This document shows, piece after piece, positions 25,289 to 33,696 of a stretch of DNA of 64,000 nt. Numbering within the stretch: the stretch's first letter is position 1; every line of letters begins with the position of its first letter. The notes below the pieces were generated by a model. It ran no database searches, was not told the origin of the DNA, and saw only the letters and a program-made list of their open reading frames with translations. Location: assembly GCA_025352065.1 (NCBI GenBank), contig JANXUC010000179.1:34682-98681 (forward strand). Reading direction: 5' to 3'. A program made the position numbers and the translations under genes. This stretch comes from Acidobacteriaceae bacterium (GTDB lineage: Bacteria; Acidobacteriota; Terriglobia; Terriglobales; Acidobacteriaceae).

Positions 25289-27166
25289 CTAGAACCCCGC
25301 CGGCCTCTCCCCCACCACCGCAAAGATTTTCTCCAGCGCCAGCCCCGCGCTGCCGAGGGTTCCTTCGTCGAACAGCCGTCCGATCAGCGTGACGCCGTGC
25401 GGCACGCGGCGTGGCGGCGAGAACCTGGGTAAAGGATGCTGCGGGTCGGGCGCCCAATCGCTGCGGGCTTGCGCGACTTCTACGAAGCCAGCGCGCAGCG
25501 TGAGTGACGGGTGTCCGGTGAAGTTGCTGATGACGAGCATTTCGTCACGCAGGGACGGCACCAGCAGCAGATCGACTTCGGAGAAGAGGCGCGCCATCTC
25601 CTCGGCAACCTTGCGGCGGAGGCGGTCGGCTTGCACGAAATCGACGGCTGACAAGAAGCGCGCCTGGCGAAAGATGTTGGGCCACGCATCGGAGACCTGC
25701 GCCTTGAGTTGGTCGACGCCTCCGCTGAGCGTCAAATCTTCGAAGGCCGCAGCGCCTTCCGCGAAAAGGATAATGTTGAGCGAATCGTAAGGCCAATCCG
25801 GGAGCGAGACTTCGACTGGGTGCATCCCTACTGTTTCCAATGACTTAAGTGCGGCGCGGTCGACTTCCGTGGCGGGAGCTTTCTGCATCCATTTGGGAAA
25901 GTAACCAACTCGGAGGCCCTTTACACTGGAATTTGCATTGAAGTCTACATATGTAGAGTTAGCCCGATTTTGCGCGGTATTTTCGCTAAATCCATCACCC
26001 TCAAAATGACTCTGCATGCTCGCCAAGTCGCCAACTTCAGGCCCTGCAATGACTTGCAGCACTAATAGCGTATCTTCCACAGAACGTGCCATAGGCCCAA
26101 GTTTGTCGAGCGACCAGCAAAGCGTCATGGCGCCACTTCGAGGCACGCGACCGAAGGTTGGTCGCAAACCTGTCACTCCGCAGCGCATCGAGGGGCTAAT
26201 AATACTGCCCCCGGTTTCGCTGCCGATGGAGAACCCTACGAGGCCTGCCGCAGTGGCAGAGCCGGGGCCAGCGCTGGAGCCTGAAGAGCCTTCTTCCAGC
26301 AGCCAGGGATTCATGGTCTGGCCGCCAAACCAGATGTCGTTGAGTGCCAGCGCACCCAGGCTAAGTTTCGCGATGAGAACGGCTCCCGCCTCGTTGAGTC
26401 TCTTGACCACCGCCGAATCTTCTTTTGGAACGCGATTGCGAAACGGCTCCGCACCGTAGGTTGTGGGAATGCCGGCGGTATCAAGTAGATCTTTGACGCC
26501 GAAAGGAATCCCATGCAGTGGGCCGCGATATTTCCCCGCCGCAATTTCCGCGTCGGCTTTCCTGGCCTGCTCCAGTGCGTGATCGGAGGTCAGCGTGATG
26601 ACGCAGCGCAGCTTGGAATCGAATTGCTGGATGCGCTGGAGGTAAATCTGCGTGAGCCGGGTGGAAGTGAGCTTGCGCTGCTCGATCCACCGCGAGAGTT
26701 TGGTTACAGGCGCGAAAGCGATGTCGGTGTCACTGGTTGGCAGCGGGCCGGGATCGGCCTTGCTGCGGACGAAGCGGTGGAGCCCATCCTTCGGCTTGGG
26801 ATGCGCCCGTTTCACATTCGGCAGCACGGGATTCCACTGCGTCGCGGGAGCCAGCGTCGATTCGAGTTCCACTTTGCGCGGCCCGGTGCGCCGTTCGTAC
26901 AGCGCAGCCATATTCGGACGCCAGCTGTTTGCCGCGACCGCGACATCGCTGTCGGACATTTTGATCTGCACCAGCTTTTCCGCCTCTTCAATGGTTGAAG
27001 GGAAGATTTCTGGGCCAACTAGCGGCCCGGTGCCGAATGCCGTTGGCGCGCCCGCAACCTCGAGCTGTTGAGGTTGCGGATCTTGCGCGAAAACCTTAGT
27101 CGCGACAGCGGCTCCGACTAAGCTGGCGGTTGTGACACATAGAAAATCCCTGCGCGAATTCTTCAT
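25289..27166 (-). CDS. Tat-exported amidase-signature hydrolase
   Basis: A 625-residue amidase-signature protein with Tat signal MKNSRRDFLCVTTASLVGAAVA. The catalytic lysine lies in IPFGVKDLLDTAG; the cis-Ser and nucleophile lie in EEGSSGSSAGPGSATAAGLVGFSIGSETGGS, complete for the Ser-cisSer-Lys triad. An N-terminal extension of about 140 residues before the family domain is seen in exported acidobacterial and planctomycete-like members. Likely hydrolyses an amide or aryl amide outside the cytoplasm; specificity unknown. It lies 36 bp downstream of the regulator gene on the same strand, so they are probably an operon. Confidence 0.9.
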   Translation of the reverse strand: MKNSRRDFLCVTTASLVGAAVATKVFAQDPQPQQLEVAGAPTAFGTGPLVGPEIFPSTIEEAEKLVQIKMSDSDVAVAANSWRPNMAALYERRTGPRKVELESTLAPATQWNPVLPNVKRAHPKPKDGLHRFVRSKADPGPLPTSDTDIAFAPVTKLSRWIEQRKLTSTRLTQIYLQRIQQFDSKLRCVITLTSDHALEQARKADAEIAAGKYRGPLHGIPFGVKDLLDTAGIPTTYGAEPFRNRVPKEDSAVVKRLNEAGAVLIAKLSLGALALNDIWFGGQTMNPWLLEEGSSGSSAGPGSATAAGLVGFSIGSETGGSIISPSMRCGVTGLRPTFGRVPRSGAMTLCWSLDKLGPMARSVEDTLLVLQVIAGPEVGDLASMQSHFEGDGFSENTAQNRANSTYVDFNANSSVKGLRVGYFPKWMQKAPATEVDRAALKSLETVGMHPVEVSLPDWPYDSLNIILFAEGAAAFEDLTLSGGVDQLKAQVSDAWPNIFRQARFLSAVDFVQADRLRRKVAEEMARLFSEVDLLLVPSLRDEMLVISNFTGHPSLTLRAGFVEVAQARSDWAPDPQHPLPRFSPPRRVPHGVTLIGRLFDEGTLGSAGLALEKIFAVVGERPAGF

Positions 27167-27202
27167 AGCTCGTCAATCCCTCTTGAAAGCATTGTAGCCA
27201 AC

Positions 27203-29011
27203 TTACAACAATCCCAGATGGTCTGGATACTTGGCCTGCAGAGAACTCACCAAAATTTCGAACTCCGGAAGGGCGCGTAAATTTTGGAGGCACGGATCAT
27301 TGGCGAAGAGCGGCCAGCAAGCGAACCCGGTGCTGACGCTGCGCTCCAGCCATTCGAAGGCTGCGGCTGGCTGCTTGAGCACCGCGAGGATGCACGCGAT
27401 TTGATAGTAGGTATGGTGCGCGTGTCCAAAAGATTTTGGACTCGCACAGGCTTTTGCCACGTGCTCCATGGCTCGGTCGGCTTGGCCGGTCATCGCGTGG
27501 AAAAGACCCTGCAGGCTCACGATCATCGGTTCGTCGGGCAACATCTGTACTGCTTCTTGCAGAAGAGTTTCAGCTTCCTTCCAATCGCCTGTCCTCATCG
27601 CCAGCTGCGGCGCAAAATAAACGGGGTATTTGTTTCCCGGCGCCTCAGCCAGCCACGCTGCAATTTCGTCGCGAGCCAGGTCGTACTCCTGTTTCCAGAC
27701 ATAGGCTTGGACAATGCTGTGGCTTACTGCCTTCTTGGGATGGAACGGGCGGCCTCTCTCATACATTGCACAGGCATGGTCAAGCAGGCCGATGTGCGCC
27801 AGAATTGTTCCGAGCCGGTTGTAGGCATGCGGCAGATTGGACTGCAAGGCGAGGGCTCGCCGCAGTTCTGCAATGGCTTCCAGGTGCTGAAAGTTTTTCG
27901 ACGGCCCCCATAGTAGAAAGGCATTTGCGACGTGCCCCTCGGGCAAATTTGGATCCAATTCCAAGGCACGGCGGCAGTGAAACTCCGCCCTCTCCAGCCA
28001 AATTCGAGCGGGATCGAGCTCGAAGTGGCGGGAGGCATAGACCAGCGAAAGAGTGGCATGGGCTAACGAGAAGCCTGGGTCGCGCGCGACCGCCGCGCTC
28101 AGACGTTGTGCGGCTTCGTGGAGCAGCGCAGGATCGCCGGACGAGCTGAGCCGGTAGCCGCGCATAAACTCCGCATAGGCGAAGGGGTCTTTGCTGTGCC
28201 GTGGACGCTGCTGGTTTGCTGGCGGACGTAGCGGCCGATTCAGCGCCTTCGCAATCTGTCGGGCAAGATCGTTCTCCAGCTCGAACAGCTTATCCAGATC
28301 GAGCCTACACTTAAGCGAGAGGCATGCATTTTGCGAGTGCAGGTCCAGCACTTCCATCGAAAGGCGCCATTGCCCTTTGGTTTCGCGTATCGCGCCGTGT
28401 GCGACGAAGCGCACACCGAGACGCGAACCCGCATCTGAAGCTGCCATTTCCGCGGGAAGGCTTAGCGTTGCCGAAGTTGGCAACACATCCACACCCTGAA
28501 GATTTCCAAGTCGCGACACCAATGCATCCGCCAAGCCGACACACACTCCCCGGTCGTCGGTAGCATCGCCGACAAGAACCAGCGGTAGAACGGCGAGCGA
28601 CGACCGCTCGCTCAAGGCTGAAGCGGATCGGTGACTGGTTTCTCCTGCTGCGTTTCGTTCTAAATTCGATAGCTCAGCATGAGCTTCAACTACACGAACC
28701 GGTCCAATGAATCGATAGCCCTTGCCGACAACTGTTTCCAGGAAGCGCGGCTTCGCGGAGTCATCGCCTAACGCAGCACGGATTTTTCGCACAATGTTGT
28801 TGACGTTTGGCTCGGCGTCGATGAAGAGGTCCGAGCGCCAAAGCTTCTTAACAATTTCTTTGCGCGGAACCAACTGATCCCTGCGGCTAACCAGGAAGAT
28901 CAGCAGTTCCATGGGCTTCTTTTCGAGCTTCACACGCCGCCCGTGGCGGCGAAGTTCGTAGCGCCCAAGGTCGAGCTCGATTCCTTCTGGTGCTGCTTTT
29001 GTGCTCCGCAT
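27203..29011 (-). CDS. winged-helix transcriptional regulator with TPR domain
   Basis: About 602 residues. N-terminal OmpR/CadC-type winged helix: LGRYELRRHGRRVKLEKKPMELLIFLV through NVNNIVRKIRAALGDD and ETVVGKGYRFIGPV. A middle domain (SLAVLPLVLVGDATDD, LADALVSRLGNLQGVDVLPTSATLSL) resembles the TolB-like segment of CadC-type regulators. The C-terminal half has tandem TPR repeats. No membrane helix is obvious. Start 29011 (MRSTKAAPEG) is preferred, with AGAGG upstream; 29065 is the alternative. It probably controls the adjacent amidase and perhaps the divergent cupin; a 28-bp palindrome at 29080-29107 is a candidate site. Confidence 0.88.
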   Translation of the reverse strand: MRSTKAAPEGIELDLGRYELRRHGRRVKLEKKPMELLIFLVSRRDQLVPRKEIVKKLWRSDLFIDAEPNVNNIVRKIRAALGDDSAKPRFLETVVGKGYRFIGPVRVVEAHAELSNLERNAAGETSHRSASALSERSSLAVLPLVLVGDATDDRGVCVGLADALVSRLGNLQGVDVLPTSATLSLPAEMAASDAGSRLGVRFVAHGAIRETKGQWRLSMEVLDLHSQNACLSLKCRLDLDKLFELENDLARQIAKALNRPLRPPANQQRPRHSKDPFAYAEFMRGYRLSSSGDPALLHEAAQRLSAAVARDPGFSLAHATLSLVYASRHFELDPARIWLERAEFHCRRALELDPNLPEGHVANAFLLWGPSKNFQHLEAIAELRRALALQSNLPHAYNRLGTILAHIGLLDHACAMYERGRPFHPKKAVSHSIVQAYVWKQEYDLARDEIAAWLAEAPGNKYPVYFAPQLAMRTGDWKEAETLLQEAVQMLPDEPMIVSLQGLFHAMTGQADRAMEHVAKACASPKSFGHAHHTYYQIACILAVLKQPAAAFEWLERSVSTGFACWPLFANDPCLQNLRALPEFEILVSSLQAKYPDHLGLL

Positions 29012-29079
29012 GGCGGCCTCTTCAGAATTATCCCCTGAGATCGAATAGTTTACGCCGATATACAAAAGATATGAAAAAG

Positions 29080-29107
29080 TTAGCCGGTTTCAATTGAAAC
29101 TGGCTAA
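29080..29107. promoter_or_regulatory. 28-bp palindrome in divergent intergenic region
   Basis: TTAGCCGGTTTC (29080-29091) and GAAACTGGCTAA (29096-29107) are inverted repeats with one mismatch, around AATT. It sits between the minus-strand regulator and the plus-strand cupin, as expected for a dimeric regulator operator. Confidence 0.55.
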
Positions 29108-29202
29108 GCATTTGTGGGAACATCCGGGTAGTTCGATATACCAATGATCGGCAATCTGAAGATCAACTCAAAGATCAACCTCGAACAACGGAGACAGATA
29201 CT

Positions 29203-29691
29203 ATGCAACGGAATTTCTACCTCGCAGTCGCGGCGCTCGGACTCGTTGGCCTGACGGGCCTGGTCCTTACCCTTGGAGCCCAAACGGCTTCCTCTGAAAA
29301 GCATGCGTTCACGCCCGATGCCATTCCCTATGGTCCTCCCCCACCCTTCTTGGCCCCGGGCGCTCAGCTTGCGGTAATCGAGGGAAATCCGGGCGCAGCG
29401 AGCGGCGACTACACCGTCCGCCTGAAGATGCCGGACGGATACCGCATCGCTCCCCACTGGCACCCGCTAAGGGAGCACGTGACGGTTCTCTCGGGGACCT
29501 TCAAAGTTGGCATGGGAGATCACTTTGACGAAAGCAAAATGGCGCTATTCCCTGCCGGCAGCTTCGCCTACCTTGATCCCGATATGCATCACTACGCCAT
29601 GGCGAGTGGCGAGGTTGTGGTGCAGGTTCACGGGAAATCGCCGCTACAGTTCAACTACGTGAACCCGAGCGACGATCCCAGCAAGAAATAG
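29203..29691 (+). CDS. exported cupin protein
   Basis: A 162-residue exported protein: signal segment MQRNFYLAVAALGLVGLTGL then a Pro-rich linker and a cupin domain with RIAPHWHPLREHVTVLSGTF and FPAGSFAYLDPDMHHYAM. His residues suggest a metal site. Its ATG is preceded by ACGGAGAC. The function is unknown. It diverges from the winged-helix regulator and may be its target. Confidence 0.82.
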   Translation: MQRNFYLAVAALGLVGLTGLVLTLGAQTASSEKHAFTPDAIPYGPPPPFLAPGAQLAVIEGNPGAASGDYTVRLKMPDGYRIAPHWHPLREHVTVLSGTFKVGMGDHFDESKMALFPAGSFAYLDPDMHHYAMASGEVVVQVHGKSPLQFNYVNPSDDPSKK

Positions 29692-29793
29692 TTGACTGAC
29701 GAGCTCCGGCGGGACGTTGCTGCGATCTGGACGCGCCTTTTTGACAAGGCGCGTCCAGGTGGGCATGCGAGTTGCAGACGAGAGGTTTAGCTC

Positions 29794-30201
29794 CTATTCA
29801 TCTCCGCTTGCGTCTATGTTGCTGGCTTGGTTCAAGTCAACCGAGTTGCCCCAAACCACACTCGATCCGGCAGGCTGGCCGCTGCCGCCTGTGGAATTGC
29901 CCCACACCACGCTGAAGCCGCCAACCGTATTGTTGCCCCAAACAACGGAGTTTCCCCAAACCACAGAATTCCCCCACACGACCGAGTTGCCCCAGACCAC
30001 GGAGTTTCCCCAGACGACGGAATTTCCCCAGACCACAGAGTTTCCCCAGACAACGGAGTTCCCGTTCACCAACCCGACCGTACCGGCTGCAGCGTTGTAG
30101 ACTGCCGCGGGAGATAGCGCCGCTCCTGCTGTCGCGGGGGCCAGGTCGTTGTTTTGTAGTGCTGCGTTTATATCCAGGTAGCCTGAACCCACCGTAAACA
30201 T
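29794..30201 (-). pseudogene. detached C-terminal heptad-repeat tail of the subtilase
   Basis: Encodes GSGYLDINAALQNND, then seven consecutive GNSVVWG heptads (DNA repeat unit 21 bp, about 29935-30065) and two more imperfect copies. In related proteases the segment YTSYYD..FTVGSGYLD is continuous; here the upstream gene stops in TCGTAATTACGAT (minus strand), where deleting one A restores one frame across 30202-30211. So this is the tail of the gene at 30209-31639, separated by a single-base frameshift. An internal ATG (30201) could in principle start a separate peptide but lacks a ribosome site. Confidence 0.75.
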
Positions 30202-30208
30202 ATCGTAA

Positions 30209-31639
30209 TTACGATGTATAGGTTTGCCCTGTAACGGGGTCTACAGCAACCGAGGATGTGGGGAATGTCTTGTAAGCCGCCTTCATCATGCGAGCTTTGA
30301 GTTGATCCGGCGTCAGACTGGCATTCTTTTGCAACAGCAGCACAGCGGCGCCACTGACAACCGGGGTTGCCATGCTGGTCCCGCTCAGGATGAAGTAGTC
30401 CGGCAGGTTGTTGTAGGTGCCGATCACACGGTTTGCCGGGTAGGCAACATCCAGCGTGCTGCCATGATCGATGACGGATTTCACCAGGTTGCCCGGAGCC
30501 AGGATGTCGGGCTTCACCACGTGATCGTAGCTGGTTGGACCCTTCGAGCTATAGCTGGCGATCAAGTCGTCCGTCCGAGCGGCGGTTCCCATGCTCTTCA
30601 TGGCTCCGACTGAGATCACATAGGGGTCGTTGCCTGGCGAGGTGATGGTTCCATAGCCGTTGCTGCCGTTCACGCTCAAGCGCCCATAGTTGCCAGCCGC
30701 CACCACAACCACGATGCCCGCTCGCCACGCCGCTTCCACAGCCTGGCATAACGGATCGTTGGCGTAGTAATCCCAGATAGGCCGCCCGACCGACAGGTTG
30801 ATCACTCGAATGTTGTAGGTGCTTTTCAGCGCGACGGCCCGTTGGATCCCGGCAATAACATTGCTGTCGCTGCCACCGCCATTCTGATCGAGAACGCGCA
30901 AGTCGACGAGGTTAACGTTCGGTGCAACTCCTCTATATTGTCCGTTCGACAGCTTGCCATTGCCTCCCAGAATTCCTGCGACGTGCGTACCGTGCCCATA
31001 AGTGTCGTACACGGTGTTGCCGTTCGCGTCCTTAATGCTGGTACCCGTGAAATCCTGGTGGTAGAGAACCCGCGAACCACTTCCGTTGACTGTGGAGAAG
31101 TCGGCGTTTGTGTCATTAATGCCGCTGTCAATGACGGCCACGGTAAATCCGGTGCCGTCGTAACCGGATTGGTACGCCGTATCCGCGCCAACGGCGGCGT
31201 TGGTAAGGTCGTCCGCCGCCTTCAGTTTGTGATCGGGACTGATGAATGCGACTTCAGCAGCCCCGGCCATCTCCCGTAAAGCGCTGACAGGGACGGTGAA
31301 AACGCCAGCCTTCACCAGATCCAGACGTCCGTGCAGGACGCCGCCCAGATTTTGCACTCGCGCCAGATGGCTGTTGGCTGCAACTTGTTTAAATTGCACG
31401 ATGACGCGCACCGTACGGCTGGCGGAATTCGTCGCTCCGAGCCGTGCCGAAATTTCGGCAAGCTCTGGCGAAAGTTTGGCACTCGCTATGGCGTCTAAGC
31501 TGAGCTTCTTGTTGGGTGTTTGAGCCAGAACGGGGTTGGCCATCGCGATAACCATCGCGCACACCGCAATCAGAGCGCTGCCCCAAAACGACGCTCGGCG
31601 GACATTGGAAGTTTCACTTTTCTTTTGAGTAGTTTGCAC
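30209..31639 (-). CDS. secreted S8 subtilisin-family serine protease (frameshifted at 3' end)
   Basis: A subtilase of 476 residues as read. Start GTG 31639 (VQTTQKKSETS) has GGAGG 4 nt upstream; the longer frame lacks this. A signal segment (ALIAVCAMVIAMANPVLAQ) and an inhibitor-type propeptide (VRVIVQFKQ...VAFISPD) precede the catalytic domain. Triad: Asp in VAVIDSGIN, His in GHGTHVAGILGG, Ser in GTSMATPVVSG. The frame stops after DPVTGQTYTS, just where a C-terminal extension with W-G-N heptads should begin (next entry to the left), giving a full gene of 29794-31639. The catalytic part is complete, so the truncated protein may still be active. Confidence 0.9.
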   Translation of the reverse strand: MQTTQKKSETSNVRRASFWGSALIAVCAMVIAMANPVLAQTPNKKLSLDAIASAKLSPELAEISARLGATNSASRTVRVIVQFKQVAANSHLARVQNLGGVLHGRLDLVKAGVFTVPVSALREMAGAAEVAFISPDHKLKAADDLTNAAVGADTAYQSGYDGTGFTVAVIDSGINDTNADFSTVNGSGSRVLYHQDFTGTSIKDANGNTVYDTYGHGTHVAGILGGNGKLSNGQYRGVAPNVNLVDLRVLDQNGGGSDSNVIAGIQRAVALKSTYNIRVINLSVGRPIWDYYANDPLCQAVEAAWRAGIVVVVAAGNYGRLSVNGSNGYGTITSPGNDPYVISVGAMKSMGTAARTDDLIASYSSKGPTSYDHVVKPDILAPGNLVKSVIDHGSTLDVAYPANRVIGTYNNLPDYFILSGTSMATPVVSGAAVLLLQKNASLTPDQLKARMMKAAYKTFPTSSVAVDPVTGQTYTS

Positions 31640-31875
31640 AGTTCCTCCACAGTGGGCGTCGCTTACAGACGACAACCTTGTGCAAAGATGTGCATACTGG
31701 ATTCCGAATTGGGAAGACGTTCTAAGTTGCTGATTCGGAAAAGATGAAGATTGAAACACGGGGGCCGAAGAGCTGGTTCATGCCGAAATACGGGCAAAAG
31801 TGCCAAATGGTTGGGCACGCCGCATGGTTGTCCTTCGCGAGCAGCTATCTTCAGAAGCGGGGCGTGGCTCCTAAA

Positions 31876-32652
31876 TCAGTTTCCAGCTTGTGCGACAGGT
31901 AGACGAAAATCCATCCCGCGCGCGTCGTTAGCTTTTGTAGTTGCGGCGAGGTCGAGATCAGAAATAGCAATTCGCCGCTTGCCCGAGGTGAAGTCGAACA
32001 TCTGGTCTCCAACAATGGCATAGTTGGTCACTTCTTCGTTGTGGCCATCGCGAAAAACCAGGACGGTTTTGGGTTCAATCGCTGGAGCCGACGCTGTGAA
32101 CTCCACTTCCGGCTTGGCTGCAGCCTCACGCGGTTCGGAGGCTCGATCCTCGCGCAACCGGGCTGCACGAACTTCGCGGGCAGACTCCCGCTCCAGGCGT
32201 TCTTGTTCGGCGGCGCGGCCTTCATCGTAGCCACGGTCGTAAGCCCGCTCGGCGGAGGCGCGACGACGCGGACCTCGGCGATCAAAAATTGTAGGCCCGC
32301 CGCCATCTTCTTCGTCATCGTTCGCTGTGTCGGACGGGACGACTACCTCAGGCTGCACGACTACATAGGTCGGCGTGTAAGTTGGCGTGTAGATTGGCAC
32401 GTAAACCGGGAAGCCGTGCGCAGGATACTGGAAGTTTCTTTGGAAATTTGGAGCCACCGAGATGCGCGTCTGCGAACAACACTGGAACCCTTGCGGCCCC
32501 AGCGAAGTGATGCTGGCAGGCACTCCAGGCGAAGGATTTTGGCTTCCGCCAAAGCCAAAAGAAGTGACAGAAGGGGCGACGCCGTGGATCTGGGCACCGC
32601 CTACACCGGTGGCGAGAACGACCATCAACAGGAGCGAGGTGACTGGCCTCAT
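31876..32652 (-). CDS. exported protein with Pro/Tyr-rich and Arg/Glu-rich regions, unknown
   Basis: Start 32652 (MRPVTSLLLMVVLATGVGGAQ) gives a signal peptide and has AAGG upstream. The mature protein of about 240 residues has a PVYVPIYTPTYTPTY stretch, an acidic patch (DDEEDGGG), a highly charged helix (ERLERESAREVRAARLREDR) and a C-terminal small domain (KTVLVFRDGHNEEVTNYAIVGDQMFDF) that looks conserved. No catalytic motif. I know no function for it. Confidence 0.78.
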   Translation of the reverse strand: MRPVTSLLLMVVLATGVGGAQIHGVAPSVTSFGFGGSQNPSPGVPASITSLGPQGFQCCSQTRISVAPNFQRNFQYPAHGFPVYVPIYTPTYTPTYVVVQPEVVVPSDTANDDEEDGGGPTIFDRRGPRRRASAERAYDRGYDEGRAAEQERLERESAREVRAARLREDRASEPREAAAKPEVEFTASAPAIEPKTVLVFRDGHNEEVTNYAIVGDQMFDFTSGKRRIAISDLDLAATTKANDARGMDFRLPVAQAGN

Positions 32653-32970
32653 AGGGATACCTTCCGCTGCTTCTCTCAAAATGATACTCCTGTTTGTGGG
32701 ACAGGGAAACTGCCATTCTGCGGGCGGCAAGTGGGTGTGCAAGGCGCGACAGTCCCCGTATTACCCCCGGAAATGTCGGCCCTCGTAGCGGACATTTTTA
32801 CTCTCGCAGGAGATGCCAGGCTTCACGATAGGCCTCCATGGGCCCGGGTTTCGCGTGCTGGGAAGAGTGGAAGCTGAGAGACATTCTCCCATTGAGTGCC
32901 GCGAGGAATCCCTGCCCCACCTGGGGTGCGCAGGAAACAGCGCGCCTCCCTGAGCGTAGCGCGACCGCAT

Positions 32971-33011
32971 GGTGCCCCAGGTTCGCGTGCGTTCTTTGCA
33001 CGATAACCTGG
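32971..33011. repeat. REP-like palindromic element, copy C
   Basis: GGTGCCCCAGGTTCGCGTGC then GTTCTTTGCACGATAACCTGGG, the same hairpin family as in the parS cluster. The preceding 32920-32970 contains a partial inverted CCCCACCTGGGGTGCGCAG element. The rest of 32653-33160 shows nothing coding. Confidence 0.75.
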
Positions 33012-33159
33012 GTGAAGGAACACTCGCCGAAGTTCGACTCTGGTCTTCCGTTTCTGGTTTGAGATCCAACCGAGTTCAACCGAAGCTGACCTGAGGTGCA
33101 AGCAGTACCCATGTTCTCGTCAGAGAACGACGCGAACATGGGGCACCGGGCGGTCCACC

Positions 33160-33575
33160 GTAGGCACAACAAAGACGTAAGGGTCGGCAGCGGCGGTGCC
33201 CGTCATAGAACCGTTGCGTTCGCTGCTGGAAAAATTGCGTGCGCAGTCAACCGACGGTTACATCTTGCAGAACGCATTAGGGTAAGCCCCTGAGTTTGGA
33301 CTCCTTGAATGTTCGCGTCATCGCGCCGATTATGAAGACAGCGGGAATCGAGTGGCGCGGTTATTACCCTGGCCGACGCGGTATCAGTAGCCTTGTGACC
33401 GATAGCTCGAAGAACGCCCTCAACTCAACTGGCTTACTCCGACACTCCACTCCTGTTACAGCCCTGAAGCACTACACGCGGGCCAGCCCGCTTCGATTGC
33501 AGCCGCAATGAAGGTCATCGAGGAGCAAGCGGCGGTAATCACCGAGAAGCAAAAGACGGAAAGGGTTCAGTGATA
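33160..33575 (+). pseudogene. tyrosine recombinase (integrase) relic
   Basis: Joining three frames gives an integrase C-terminal domain: TKT/KGSAAAVPVIEPLRSLLEKLRAQ, STDGYILQNALG, KPLSLDSLNVRVIAPIMKTAGIEWRGYYPGRRGISSL, then LLRHSTPVTALKHYTRASP and IAAAMKVIEEQ. The box II Arg/His residues (LRHS) and nucleophile Tyr (KHYTR) are recognisable. At least three frameshifts (near 33178, 33279 and 33490) and loss of the N-terminus show it is dead. Indicates a former mobile element at this site. Confidence 0.78.
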
Positions 33576-33696
33576 GTCGGGGCGCCCGGCGGCGGCTCCT
33601 TAATAGTCTCGCGTTCAGGGTCATGCGTAGCACTTGGGTTCTTACACTCTTGGCATCTGACCATACCGTCGGGTTCCGCCTACACTTAGGCCACAC

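Noticed and set aside
29935..30065. CRISPR-like array of short tandem repeats
   Set aside because: Units of 21 bp are contiguous without unique spacers and encode GNSVVWG heptads in frame; they are a protein repeat.
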